A stretch of DNA of 64,000 nt from Shinella zoogloeoides (GTDB lineage: Bacteria; Pseudomonadota; Alphaproteobacteria; Rhizobiales; Rhizobiaceae). Positions 52,764 through 61,511 of the stretch are shown here, piece after piece. Numbering within the stretch: the first letter of the stretch is position 1; every line of letters starts with the position of its first letter. The position numbers were made by a program, and so were the translations under genes. The stretch lies in NCBI RefSeq assembly GCF_022682305.1, contig NZ_CP093528.1, positions 3,175,501-3,239,500 on the forward strand, given 5' to 3'. Below the pieces are notes generated by a model that was given only the letters and a program-made list of their open reading frames with translations, had not been told where the DNA came from and did not search any database.

Positions 52764-54278
52764 TTATGCGAACCAGGGCGCCGGGCGCCCGAGCGTGACA
52801 TGCACGCCCTTGAACTGCGAATATTCGTCGAAACCGTAGCGACCGAGCTCGCGGCCGAGGCCGCTCTTCTTGTAGCCGCCGATCGGCAGCTCCGGGGTGC
52901 CGTCGATCACGCTGTTGATCCAGCAGCGGCCGGCGCGAATGCGGCGGATGCTCTGCAGGGCGTTTTCGAGATTGCTGGACCAGACGGAGGCCGACAGACC
53001 GAATTCCGTGGCATTGGCCATCGCCACAGCCTCGTCCGCCGTCCTGAAGGTCAGTGTCGAAAGCACGGGACCGAAGATCTCCTCGCGGGCAATCGACATG
53101 CCGGGCGTGACGCCGGCAAAGACCGTCGGCGCGTAATAGAGGCCGGCTTCCCTGCCAACCCTTTCACCGCCGAGCAGAAGCTTCGCGCCGGAGGCGACGC
53201 CGGCCTCCACATAGGAATGCACCTTCTGCGCATGCGCCTCGGAGATCATCGCGCCGATCTTCGTGCGCTCATTCAAGGGGTCGCCGAATGTGACCCTGCG
53301 GGAGATATCCAGCAGCCGCTCCATCAATGCATCGCGGATGCTTTCCTCGACCAGCAGGCGACTGCCGGAAATGCAGCACTGGCCGGCATTGTGATAGACG
53401 CCATAGGCGATGCCGTCTGCGGCCGCTTCCAGATCCGCATCGGCAAAGACGATCTGCGGCCCCTTGCCGCCGAGTTCCAGCCCGACGCGCTTGACGCTGC
53501 GTGCCGCGATCTCGCCGAGCTTCGTGCCGACGCGAACGGAGCCGGTGAAGGCCACCATATCGACGCCGGGATCCTCGGCCAGCACCTGTCCGGCGGGATC
53601 GCCATAGCCGGTGACGACATTGAAGACGCCATCCGGAATGCCCGCCTCGCGCGCCAGTTCGGCCATGCGGATGGAGGTGCCCGAGGTGAACTCCGAGGGC
53701 TTCAGCACCACCGTGCAGCCGGCGCCGATGGCCCACGGCACGCGTTCGGAAGCGATGATGAAGGGGAAGTTCCAGGGCGTGACGATGCCGACGACACCGA
53801 CCGGCTCGCGCAGCACGAGGCCGAGGCGGTCGTCGCCGATATTATTGTGGCTCTGGCCCTCCAGCGCGCGGGCCTGCCCGGCCGCGTAGGACCAGAGGTC
53901 GGCGCAGAAACCGATCTCGCCGCGCGCCTGCGCGATCGGCTTGCCGACCTCCAGGCTCTCGGCGAGCGCCAGTTCCTCCTGATGGACAAGGATAAGGTCC
54001 GCCACCTTGAACATCAGGCGCGAGCGCTCAGCGCCCGACATGCGCGGCCAGGGGCCCGTGTCGAAGGCGCGGCGTGCCGCCGCGATCGCCAGACGCACGT
54101 CATCCGCCGAGGCCTCCGGCCAGGTGCCGACCAAGGCGCCGGCATGGCCGGGGCTTATACGGTCGATGGTCTTTCCCGATGCCGCATCGACCGACTTGCC
54201 ATCGACAAGCATCCGATAGCGGGATTTAATATTCAGCCGGGGATCATGGGCGTCGGGTGCTATAAAATTGGACAGCAA
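52764..54278 (-). CDS. NAD(P)-dependent aldehyde dehydrogenase
   Basis: Aldehyde dehydrogenase superfamily enzyme of about 480-504 residues. Motifs include VVGIVTPWNFPFIIASERV, the glutamate segment LELGGKGPQIVF, and the cysteine nucleophile in YHNAGQCCISGSRL. GPVLSTLTFRTADEA and LPIGGYKKSGLGRELGRYG follow. The start is uncertain: a TTG at 54278 has GGAAG at the right distance, whereas an ATG at 54212 begins directly at LVDGKSVDAASG but has no ribosome site. It is divergent from a GntR regulator. The substrate could be a uronate- or sugar-derived semialdehyde; sequence alone does not tell. Confidence 0.88.
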   Translation of the reverse strand: MLSNFIAPDAHDPRLNIKSRYRMLVDGKSVDAASGKTIDRISPGHAGALVGTWPEASADDVRLAIAAARRAFDTGPWPRMSGAERSRLMFKVADLILVHQEELALAESLEVGKPIAQARGEIGFCADLWSYAAGQARALEGQSHNNIGDDRLGLVLREPVGVVGIVTPWNFPFIIASERVPWAIGAGCTVVLKPSEFTSGTSIRMAELAREAGIPDGVFNVVTGYGDPAGQVLAEDPGVDMVAFTGSVRVGTKLGEIAARSVKRVGLELGGKGPQIVFADADLEAAADGIAYGVYHNAGQCCISGSRLLVEESIRDALMERLLDISRRVTFGDPLNERTKIGAMISEAHAQKVHSYVEAGVASGAKLLLGGERVGREAGLYYAPTVFAGVTPGMSIAREEIFGPVLSTLTFRTADEAVAMANATEFGLSASVWSSNLENALQSIRRIRAGRCWINSVIDGTPELPIGGYKKSGLGRELGRYGFDEYSQFKGVHVTLGRPAPWFA

Positions 54279-54362
54279 TATCGTCTTCCGGCCGGCAATG
54301 TGGCGCCAGCCGCTCCCTGTTGTTCCGGTTTTCAAGCCGCCGGATTTCTGTTGCGCATGAAT

Positions 54363-54380
54363 TGTATGGTACTGTATGGT
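54363..54380. promoter_or_regulatory. Tandem direct repeat upstream of the GntR gene
   Basis: TGTATGGT at 54363-54370 is repeated at 54373-54380, a 10-bp period that places both on one face of the helix. It lies 22 bp before the GntR start and upstream of the divergent aldehyde dehydrogenase gene. It is a plausible regulator site. Confidence 0.45.
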
Positions 54381-54402
54381 GGCTCTTATTGGATGTCAAC
54401 GC

Positions 54403-55104
54403 ATGACGGCGGGAAAAGACGTGAACCTTGAATCCCTGAAAATCGATACCGGCGAAACCGCCGCAGCACAGGTGGAACGGGACCTGCGTGAATCCATCAT
54501 CCGACTGGAACTCGCTCCCGGCATGCGGCTTTCCGAGCAGGAGATCGCGACCCGCATGGGCGTGTCGCGCCAGCCGGTGCGCGAGGCGCTGATCGCCCTC
54601 GGCAAGTCGAAGCTGGTCGATATCCGCCCGAACCGCGGCACGGTCGTCGTGCGCATTTCGGCGCGCCAGATGATGGAAGCCCGCTTCGTGCGCGAGGCGA
54701 TAGAGACCGCCGTCGCCCGCCGCGCGAGCGAATCCTTCGACAGTTGGACCCGCCGCAAGATCGATGCGATCCTCGCCCGCCAGATTGCCGCGCGGGACGC
54801 GGACGACCACAACGCCTTCCGCCGCGAGGACGAGCAGTTTCACATCGCCATCGCCGAGGGCGCCGGTTGCGGCCTCGCCTGGAACGCGATCTCCGACATC
54901 AAGGCGCATATGGACCGCGTCTGCAATCTGCAGCTCCGCCACCCCGATTCCATGACGCGGCTGGTCGCCGAGCACGAAGCGATCATCAACGCCATAGACA
55001 CGCGCAACGCCGATACCGCCGAAGCCGCCATGCGCCGCCACCTCAACGGCATCCTCACGGACCTGCCGCAGATCGAGGCCGCCAATCCCGACCTCTTCGA
55101 GTAG
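54403..55104 (+). CDS. GntR family transcriptional regulator with FCD domain
   Basis: Regulator of 233 residues. The winged helix region (ESIIRLELAPGMRLSEQEIA then MGVSRQPVREALIALGKSKLV) lies at about residues 30-66. The FCD ligand domain has the metal/carboxylate residues in DEQFHIAIAEGAG and the paired histidines near EHEAIINAI and RRHLNGI. The ATG at 54403 gives the expected N-terminus. It is divergent from the aldehyde dehydrogenase and next to the uronate operon; many FCD regulators respond to uronates or their breakdown products. Confidence 0.9.
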   Translation: MTAGKDVNLESLKIDTGETAAAQVERDLRESIIRLELAPGMRLSEQEIATRMGVSRQPVREALIALGKSKLVDIRPNRGTVVVRISARQMMEARFVREAIETAVARRASESFDSWTRRKIDAILARQIAARDADDHNAFRREDEQFHIAIAEGAGCGLAWNAISDIKAHMDRVCNLQLRHPDSMTRLVAEHEAIINAIDTRNADTAEAAMRRHLNGILTDLPQIEAANPDLFE

Positions 55105-55112
55105 CGCATGAT

Positions 55113-56189
55113 CTAGAGAGGCGCCGTCTTCACCGCCGTCGTGTCCCGCACGACAAGAGGGCCATCGACCTTGATGGTCATCGCGCGCGTCTGCTTGCCG
55201 TGGATTGCCATGTCGATAAGGATTTCGGCTGCCTTCTGGCCCATCTCATAGTTCGGCAGCACCAGCGTCGAGAGCGGGGGATGGGTGTAGCGGGCCAGCT
55301 CCTGGTCGTCGTAGCCCATGACGGAAAGATCGTGCGGCACGCGCAGCCCCTTCTCCTGTGCCGCTTCCATGACGCCGATGGCCATCAGGTCGTTGCCGCA
55401 GAAGATCGCGGTCGGCGGATTGTCCATGGAAAGGAGGTCCAGCCCTGCCTCGTAACCGCGCAGCGGCAACCAGTCCCCGTCGCGCACCAGGGTCTCGTCG
55501 AAGGCGATATCGGCGGTGGCGAGCGCCTGCTTGTAGCCCTTGAGGCGATCGATCGCCGCATCCATCCACGGCTCGCCGTTGATGAAGCCGATGCGCTTGT
55601 GACCGAGCGCCGTCAGATGCGCCGTTGCCGTAAAACCGCCCGCCACTTCGCCGGGCACGATGGCCACATGCTGGCGCGGCTCGCAGTAGCAGTTGAGCAG
55701 GACGGTCGGGATGGATTTCAGCGCCTTCGGAACCGAGACCTTTCGCGTGAAGATCGTCGCATAGATGACGCCGGCAATCGACGGGTCGCGCAGCACGGAG
55801 CGCAGCACCGCCTCCTCGAGGTCCGGATTGGAGCGCGTCGCATGGGCAGAGACCAGCAGCCCCTGTTCGAAAGCGTAGTCGCGGATGCCGTCGAGGCTGA
55901 CGACCGGATGGGGGCTGGTGGAGATTTCATCGACGATGAAGGCGATCGTATCCTTCTCGACCGTTGGGGTAGCGGCGACGGGGCTGCGCGTCGCGGGTAA
56001 TTTATAACCAATTTTATGAGCAGCCTCACGCACCTTCTGCTGCGTCTCCGCCGAAATGCGCGAACCGGACATTTCGTTGAGCACGAGCGAAACGCTGGAT
56101 TGGGATACGCCGGCTATGCGGGCGATATCCGTCATTGTCGGGCGTCCACTGCCCTCTTTGCCCGTATTGCGCCCGTTTCCCTTGGCCAT
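55113..56189 (-). CDS. LacI family transcriptional regulator (galactofuranose operon)
   Basis: Repressor of 358 residues with the helix-turn-helix TMTDIARIAGVSQSSVSLVLNE (about residues 18-39). The effector domain is typical, including AIFCGNDLMAIGVMEAAQEKGL and VMGYDDQELARYTHPPLSTL. The first 17 residues are basic and glycine-rich. It is divergent from the ytfQRT-yjfF-like operon, with a 15-bp palindrome between, and presumably represses it. Its stop is 8 bp from the convergent GntR gene. Confidence 0.92.
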   Translation of the reverse strand: MAKGNGRNTGKEGSGRPTMTDIARIAGVSQSSVSLVLNEMSGSRISAETQQKVREAAHKIGYKLPATRSPVAATPTVEKDTIAFIVDEISTSPHPVVSLDGIRDYAFEQGLLVSAHATRSNPDLEEAVLRSVLRDPSIAGVIYATIFTRKVSVPKALKSIPTVLLNCYCEPRQHVAIVPGEVAGGFTATAHLTALGHKRIGFINGEPWMDAAIDRLKGYKQALATADIAFDETLVRDGDWLPLRGYEAGLDLLSMDNPPTAIFCGNDLMAIGVMEAAQEKGLRVPHDLSVMGYDDQELARYTHPPLSTLVLPNYEMGQKAAEILIDMAIHGKQTRAMTIKVDGPLVVRDTTAVKTAPL

Positions 56190-56264
56190 GCATCATTCCT
56201 CGCCCCGACATGCTTTGCACCGCACGCGATTTTTTGCAAGTGCTCATAATTTTGGCTCTTGACT

Positions 56265-56279
56265 GCTAATATTATTAGC
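56265..56279. promoter_or_regulatory. Operator palindrome GCTAATATTATTAGC with overlapping promoter
   Basis: A perfect 15-bp palindrome directly follows a TTGACT -35-like box (56259-56264), and AAGATT about 17 bp on could be the -10. A repressor bound here would cover the promoter of the galactofuranose-type transporter; the site is 82 bp before its first gene. Confidence 0.7.
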
Positions 56280-56361
56280 GCAAGATTTGCACATGTGAAG
56301 CAGGAATTTGCTCACGTCCGGTAGAGGAGTACCGGCCAGAACCAGGGAGGAGAACCCGCTC

Positions 56362-57342
56362 ATGACCACCATTTCCCGTCGCGCCTTCATGCTTGCGGCA
56401 ACGGCCATCGGCGCTCTTGCCGTCACCGGTGTCGCCATTGCCGAAGTGCCGAAGCTTGAGCAGAAAGACACCTACAAGGTCGGCTTCGCGCAGACCGAAT
56501 CCAACAATCCGTGGCGCATCGCCCAGACGAACAGCATGAAGGCCGAGGCTGAAAAGCTCGGCTATCAGCTGGTCTACACCGATGCCGCCGGCTCGGCCGC
56601 CAAGCAGGTCGCCGACGTCAACTCGATGATCGCCCAGGGCGTCGACGTCATCTTCCTCGCGCCGCGCGAGGAAAAGCCGCTGATCCCCGCCGTCATGGCC
56701 GCCAAGAAGGCCGGCATCCCGGTCATCCTGCTCGACCGCTCGGTCGATCCGTCGCTCGCCAAGGCCGGCGAGGACTACCTGACCTTCATCGGCTCCAATT
56801 TCGTCGAGGAAGGCAAGCGCGTCGCCGAATGGCTGGCGAAGAACGCAAACGGCAAGTCGAAGATCATCGAGCTGGAAGGCACGACCGGCTCCTCGCCTGC
56901 CAACGACCGCAAGAAGGGCTTCGACGAGGCGATCCAGGCCGCCGGCGGCTTCGAGATCGTCGCCTCGCAGACCGGCGACTTTGCCCGCGACAAGGGCCGT
57001 CAGGTCGCGGAGGCCCTCCTTCAGGCGCATCCGGATGCCGACATCATCTACGCCCACAACGACGAGATGGCGATGGGCGCTATCGCAGCGCTGGAAGCGG
57101 CCGGCAAGGTGCCGGGCAAGGATGTGCTCGTGCTCTCCATCGACGGCGGCAAGGAGGCCGTGCAGGCGGTGGTCGACGGAAAGATCGCGGCGGTCGTCGA
57201 ATGCAACCCGCGCTTCGGGCCGAAGGCCTTCGAAACGATGCAGCGCCATGCCAAGGGCGAGAAGATCGAGCCGACCCTCGTGAACGAAGACAAGTTCTAC
57301 GACGCGTCCAACGCGGCCGCCGAACTCGCCAACGCTTACTGA
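56362..57342 (+). CDS. ytfQ: Galactofuranose-type ABC transporter binding protein (YtfQ-like)
   Basis: Periplasmic binding protein of 326 residues with signal peptide ISRRAFMLAATAIGALAVTG...IAE. It contains YKVGFAQTESNNPWRIAQTNSM, IAQGVDVIFLAPREEKP, IPVILLDRSVDPS and IELEGTTGSSPANDRKKGF. These closely parallel E. coli YtfQ, which binds galactofuranose. SQTGDFARDKGRQV and YAHNDEMAMGAI also match. The ATG at 56362 has GGGAGGAG upstream. The four-gene order with two permeases reinforces the assignment, though related proteins bind other furanoses. Confidence 0.88.
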   Translation: MTTISRRAFMLAATAIGALAVTGVAIAEVPKLEQKDTYKVGFAQTESNNPWRIAQTNSMKAEAEKLGYQLVYTDAAGSAAKQVADVNSMIAQGVDVIFLAPREEKPLIPAVMAAKKAGIPVILLDRSVDPSLAKAGEDYLTFIGSNFVEEGKRVAEWLAKNANGKSKIIELEGTTGSSPANDRKKGFDEAIQAAGGFEIVASQTGDFARDKGRQVAEALLQAHPDADIIYAHNDEMAMGAIAALEAAGKVPGKDVLVLSIDGGKEAVQAVVDGKIAAVVECNPRFGPKAFETMQRHAKGEKIEPTLVNEDKFYDASNAAAELANAY

Positions 57343-57364
57343 CGCAAGACTCCCAAGCCCTTTG

Positions 57365-57398
57365 CGGCCGGGGCGGCACCGCCGTCTCGGCCGTTTTT
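57365..57398 (+). terminator. Hairpin with T-run after ytfQ
   Basis: CGGCCG arms enclose an inner CGGC/GCCG-rich loop and are followed directly by five T residues. This is the most terminator-like structure in the window, yet the ATPase and permease genes follow on the same strand, so it probably acts as a partial terminator within the operon. Confidence 0.65.
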
Positions 57399-57460
57399 GA
57401 ACGACCTCCGTCCGGTGCGGGTGTAGGCTCGTCATGCGGGTGGGATAAAGGAGAAACCCG

Positions 57461-58951
57461 ATGCTTCTGTCCATGCAGGGCATTTCCAAGGCTTTTGCCG
57501 GTGTCGCCGCGCTGAAATCCGTCTCGCTGGAGGTCGAGCCGGCGGAGGTCATGGCGCTTGTCGGCCAGAACGGCGCGGGCAAGTCGACGCTGATCAAGAT
57601 CCTGACGGGCGTCTATCGCCGGGACGAGGGAAGTATCGCCCTTGACGGCAGGCAAGTGGACTTCACCATGCCCGCCGAGGCGCAGAGCGCCGGCATCGCG
57701 ACGATCTACCAGGAAATCAACCTCGCCCCGCAGCGCTCCGTGGCGGAGAACATCTACCTCTCCCGCGAGCCGAAACGCTTCGGCATGATCGATCACGCCG
57801 CCATGCGGCGCGGCGCGGCGGCCGTCCTGCAAACCTTCAATCTCTCCATCGATGTCGACCGTCCCGTCGCGCATTTCGATGCCGCGACCCGGCAGATGGT
57901 GGCAATCGCCCGCGCCGTGACCCAGAAGGCCCGCCTGGTCATCATGGACGAGCCGACCTCATCGCTCGACGAACGCGAGGTCGCCGTCCTTTTCGAGACG
58001 ATCCGTACGCTGAAACGCTCCGGCGTCGCCGTCATCTTCATCGGCCATCGGCTGGACGAACTCTATGCGATCTGCGACCGCGTGACGATCATGCGGGATG
58101 GCCAGACTGTCGCCAAGAGCCCGATGGCCGACATGCCCAAAATGGCGCTGGTGCGCCATATGCTCGGCAAGGAACTCGCCGCCTTCCAGGCCATGGCGCC
58201 CGATCGGGACATACCTGAACGCCGCGAACGCCTTGCCGTCCGGCATGCGGGCGCGGGGGTGCGCGTGCGCGATGTCAGCCTCGACGTGCGCGAGGGCGAA
58301 ATCTCCGGCCTTGCCGGCCTTCTCGGCTCCGGCCGCACCGAAACCGCCCGCCTCGTCTTCGGCGCGGACCGGATGCAGCGCGGTACGATCCGGATGGATG
58401 GCAAGGAGCGCACCTATCGCGAACCGGCGGACGCGATTGCCGATGGCATCGGTCTCGTTTCCGAGGATCGCAAGATCGACGGCATCGTGCCGGACATGAG
58501 CATTCGCGAGAACATGACGCTGGCGCTGCTGCCGAAGCTGAAAAAGGCCGGCATCGTCGACCGTGCCAGACAGGACGAGATCGTCACGCGCTACATCCGC
58601 GCGCTCGGCATCAAATGCGCCTCACCCGACCAGCCGATCAAGGAGCTGTCCGGCGGCAACCAGCAGAAGGTGTTGCTCGCCCGCTGGCTCGCCACGGATC
58701 CGCGCGTCCTCATCATCGACGAGCCGACCCGTGGCATCGATATCGGTGCGAAATCGGAAATCCTCAAGCTGCTGCGCAGCCTTGCCGATGAAGGGCTGAG
58801 TGTCCTGATGATCTCCTCCGAGCTGGAAGAGCTTCTCGCCGCCGCCGACCGCGTGACGGTTCTCAGCGACGGCACATCGGTCGCGACCCTGCCGCGAAAG
58901 GATCTGAACGAGGCGGCCCTCCTTTCCGCCATGGCCCATCAGGTAGAATGA
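57461..58951 (+). CDS. ytfR: Galactofuranose-type ABC transporter ATP-binding protein (YtfR-like)
   Basis: Tandem ATPase of 496 residues. Domain 1 has Walker A GQNGAGKSTLIKIL, YQEINLAPQRSVAENIYL, and LVIMDEPTSSLD. Domain 2 carries GLLGSGRTETARLVFG, LSGGNQQKVLLARWL and LIIDEPTRGID. NIYLSREPKRFGMIDHAAM is close to YtfR/RbsA-type ATPases. The first signature is degenerate (HFDAATRQMVAIARAV), as usual in this family. It follows the binding protein after a T-run hairpin and is 1 bp before the permease. Confidence 0.92.
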   Translation: MLLSMQGISKAFAGVAALKSVSLEVEPAEVMALVGQNGAGKSTLIKILTGVYRRDEGSIALDGRQVDFTMPAEAQSAGIATIYQEINLAPQRSVAENIYLSREPKRFGMIDHAAMRRGAAAVLQTFNLSIDVDRPVAHFDAATRQMVAIARAVTQKARLVIMDEPTSSLDEREVAVLFETIRTLKRSGVAVIFIGHRLDELYAICDRVTIMRDGQTVAKSPMADMPKMALVRHMLGKELAAFQAMAPDRDIPERRERLAVRHAGAGVRVRDVSLDVREGEISGLAGLLGSGRTETARLVFGADRMQRGTIRMDGKERTYREPADAIADGIGLVSEDRKIDGIVPDMSIRENMTLALLPKLKKAGIVDRARQDEIVTRYIRALGIKCASPDQPIKELSGGNQQKVLLARWLATDPRVLIIDEPTRGIDIGAKSEILKLLRSLADEGLSVLMISSELEELLAAADRVTVLSDGTSVATLPRKDLNEAALLSAMAHQVE

Positions 58952-58952
58952 C

Positions 58953-59978
58953 ATGACGACGGTCGAGACCCCCGCCCCGCAGCCCTCCGGCACACTGTCC
59001 TCCGGCACGCTGTCCTCCGGCAGCCGGCTGTTCACGCTGGCGAGCCGCTACGGCACCCTCGTCGCCTTCCTGGCGCTTGTCGTCTTCAATATCGCGGTGA
59101 CGCCGAATTTCCTGTCCTGGCAAACGCTCAACGTAAACCTCACGCAGGTGGCCACGATCGTCATCGTCGCCACCGGCATGACGCTGGTCATCGCCACCGG
59201 TGGCATCGACCTGTCGGTCGGCTCGCTAATGGCAATCGCGGGCGCGCTGGCTCCCATGATCTTCATGGGCCAGTTCTGGCAGGTTGAGAACATGGCATTT
59301 GCCGTGCTGCTCGCCTTGCTTGTCCCCATATTCGTCGCCAGCCTCTTCGGCCTCTTCAACGGCTTCCTCGTAACGCGCTTTTCAATCCAGCCGATCATCG
59401 CGACGCTCGTGCTCTTCATCGCCGGACGCGGAATCGCGCAGGTCATGACCAACGGCAATCTGCAGGTCTTCAAGAACGAGGGCTTCCAGTTCATCGCCAT
59501 GGGCCGGATCGCCGGCATTCCGGCGCAGGTCGTGCTGATGATCGTCATCGTCATCCTCGCCTCGGCGATGATCCGCTATACCGTCATCGGACGCCAGATC
59601 ATCGCCGTCGGCGGCAACGAGAAGGCGGCGCGGCTGACGGGTATCCCGGTCAGGCGCGTCAAGCTGCTCGTCTACATGATCAGCGGGGCGCTCGCCGGTA
59701 TTGCCGGTCTCGTCGTGGTCGCGCGCAATTCCGCGAGCGACGCCAATCTCGTCGGCCTCGGCATGGAGCTCGACGCCATCGCCGCCGCCGCCGTCGGGGG
59801 AACGCTGCTGACCGGCGGGCGGGCCAACATCATCGGCACCGTGCTCGGTGCCTTCGTCATCCAGCTTGTGCGCTACACGCTGCTTGCCAATGGCGTGCCG
59901 GATGCCGCCGCCCTCATCGTCAAGGCGGGGCTGATCGTGCTTGCCGTCTTCATCCAGCAGCGCGCCGACAGGCATTGA
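58953..59978 (+). CDS. ytfT: Galactofuranose-type ABC transporter permease (YtfT-like)
   Basis: Permease of 341 residues with about nine helices, CUT2 landmarks IATGGIDLSVGSLMAIAGALAPM and GRQIIAVGGNEKAARLTGIPV, and a serine/threonine-rich N-terminal tail with the repeated SSGTL. The ATPase gene stop overlaps its leader. It pairs with the following, distinct permease. This two-permease layout is the mark of the ytfQRT-yjfF transporter. Confidence 0.9.
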   Translation: MTTVETPAPQPSGTLSSGTLSSGSRLFTLASRYGTLVAFLALVVFNIAVTPNFLSWQTLNVNLTQVATIVIVATGMTLVIATGGIDLSVGSLMAIAGALAPMIFMGQFWQVENMAFAVLLALLVPIFVASLFGLFNGFLVTRFSIQPIIATLVLFIAGRGIAQVMTNGNLQVFKNEGFQFIAMGRIAGIPAQVVLMIVIVILASAMIRYTVIGRQIIAVGGNEKAARLTGIPVRRVKLLVYMISGALAGIAGLVVVARNSASDANLVGLGMELDAIAAAAVGGTLLTGGRANIIGTVLGAFVIQLVRYTLLANGVPDAAALIVKAGLIVLAVFIQQRADRH

Positions 59979-59989
59979 GGAGATCCGAT

Positions 59990-60973
59990 ATGCATACCCT
60001 CCTCCGCCCCTTCGCCATCAAGTCCTCGGGCGATCTCGCCCGCGCCGGCGTCATCCTCGCGCTCGCAGGACTCATCCTGTTCGGCGCCCTGCGCTACGAC
60101 AACTTCCTCTCACCGTTCAACATCCTGAGCTTCCTGCGCTACAACTCCATGTTCGCGCTGATCGCGCTCGGCATGGCCTTCGTCATCATCACCGGGGGCA
60201 TCGATCTCTCGGTCGGCGGCACGGCGGCGATGGCAAGCGTGGTCGCCGCTCTGCTCTCGCCCTATCACTGGGCCGCCGGGCTTCTCGGTGGCATGGCGGC
60301 CGGTTTCGCCATCGGCGCGCTGAACGGCTTCATCATCACGAAAATGCGCATCCAGCCCTTCATCGCCACGCTTGCGACGATGCTGGCGGCCTACGGCACG
60401 GGATTGCTGCTTGCGGACAACCAGTCCGTCTCCGTCTCCTACGACACCGGCTTCACCGTCATAGGCCAGGACGATTTCCTCGGCTTCCCCATCCCCGCGT
60501 GGATCGGCCTTGGCGCCTATGTCCTTGGCTGGCTGGTGCTGGAAAAGCTTCCTGTCGGCCGGCATATCCTCGCCATCGGCGACGGTGAAGCCACAGCGGG
60601 CCTGATGGGCCTCAAGGTCGAACGGACGCTGGCCGCCGTCTATCTCGCCTCCGGCACGCTCGCCGGCCTTGCCGGCGTCATCCTCGCTTCGCAGTTCGGC
60701 GCGGGCCAGCCGACGGAGGGTGTGGGCTGGGAACTGTTCGCCATCGCCTCCGTCGTCGTGGGCGGCACGCTGCTGACCGGCGGCTCGGGTTCCGTCGGCG
60801 CAACGCTCGCCGGCGCCCTGCTGCTCGCCATGGTCTTCAACATCCTCAACTTCGAAAACGGCCTCGGCTGGATCTCGCTTTCCGCCTACTGGCAATCCGT
60901 CATCCGCGGCACCTTCCTGCTTGTCGTCGTCGTACTGCAGGCAAAATTGATGGCACGGCATCGCGGCACCTGA
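59990..60973 (+). CDS. yjfF: Galactofuranose-type ABC transporter permease (YjfF-like)
   Basis: Second permease, 327 residues (E. coli YjfF 331), with ITGGIDLSVGGTAAMASVVAA and GRHILAIGDGEATAGLMGLKV. YjfF-specific features are SLTVSYDTGF-like SVSVSYDTGFTVIGQDDFLGFPIPAW near residue 150. The ATG at 59990 has GAGGAG upstream. It is the last gene of the operon. Confidence 0.9.
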   Translation: MHTLLRPFAIKSSGDLARAGVILALAGLILFGALRYDNFLSPFNILSFLRYNSMFALIALGMAFVIITGGIDLSVGGTAAMASVVAALLSPYHWAAGLLGGMAAGFAIGALNGFIITKMRIQPFIATLATMLAAYGTGLLLADNQSVSVSYDTGFTVIGQDDFLGFPIPAWIGLGAYVLGWLVLEKLPVGRHILAIGDGEATAGLMGLKVERTLAAVYLASGTLAGLAGVILASQFGAGQPTEGVGWELFAIASVVVGGTLLTGGSGSVGATLAGALLLAMVFNILNFENGLGWISLSAYWQSVIRGTFLLVVVVLQAKLMARHRGT

Positions 60974-61051
60974 ATGGGCCTGGCTTCACCATTCGTGCGC
61001 CCATGCAGGCGACCGTCGTGAGGAACGGCTTCGTACGGGCCGCAAGGCCTG

Positions 61052-61352
61052 TCACTTGGCTTCAACGTCACATGTAACGCCCTTCACCCACGGCATCTGC
61101 GCTGCAAGCGCCCTGACATCGTCGCAGTATGGACCCGGACCGGCGAGTTCGATGGCATCTTCGGAGATCCTGATGACCAATCCGTTGGTGATAATACCCC
61201 CGGCTTGTCGGAGAGGATCGTGAATTCCTCGCTGGGCACGAAGGTCAGGGAAATATTGTCGCTGGCTGATAAGCCGTCCTGCGAATTGAACAGGACAAAG
61301 CGTCATTACCGACGCCGAGCGCTGCCGGCAGGGCGACCTTCGTGGACGACAT
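61052..61352 (-). pseudogene. Small gene with two frameshifts
   Basis: The start ATG at 61352 follows GGAG and encodes SSTKVALPAALGVGND. Near 61303 the coding sense moves to another frame that reads RFVLFNSQDGLSASDNISL and TFVPSEEFTILSDKPG. At the CCCCC run 61197-61201 it moves again and ends ITNGLVIRISEDAIELAGPG ... CDVEAK. Adding one base at each break gives a continuous protein of exactly 100 residues. The gene looks recently inactivated by two single-base deletions (or has two sequencing errors). I do not recognise the family. Confidence 0.65.
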
Positions 61353-61511
61353 GGCGAAATCTCCAAAAAGTCGTCTTTCTTCCCGTAAGGCCAGCCGGAT
61401 TCAACTCATGGCACAGGTTTATTGCGCCCGCTACACGCCGCCATCGATGATAGGCGAAAAGGGGTGGTGTCACGCCAATGGGATCAGGCATCGGTTGTTT
61501 CTGCCGGCAAC

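Noticed and set aside
56383..56403. Twin-arginine export signal in the YtfQ-like protein
   Set aside because: SRRAFM contains two arginines but lacks the full S-R-R-x-F-L-K context; periplasmic sugar-binding proteins normally use Sec.
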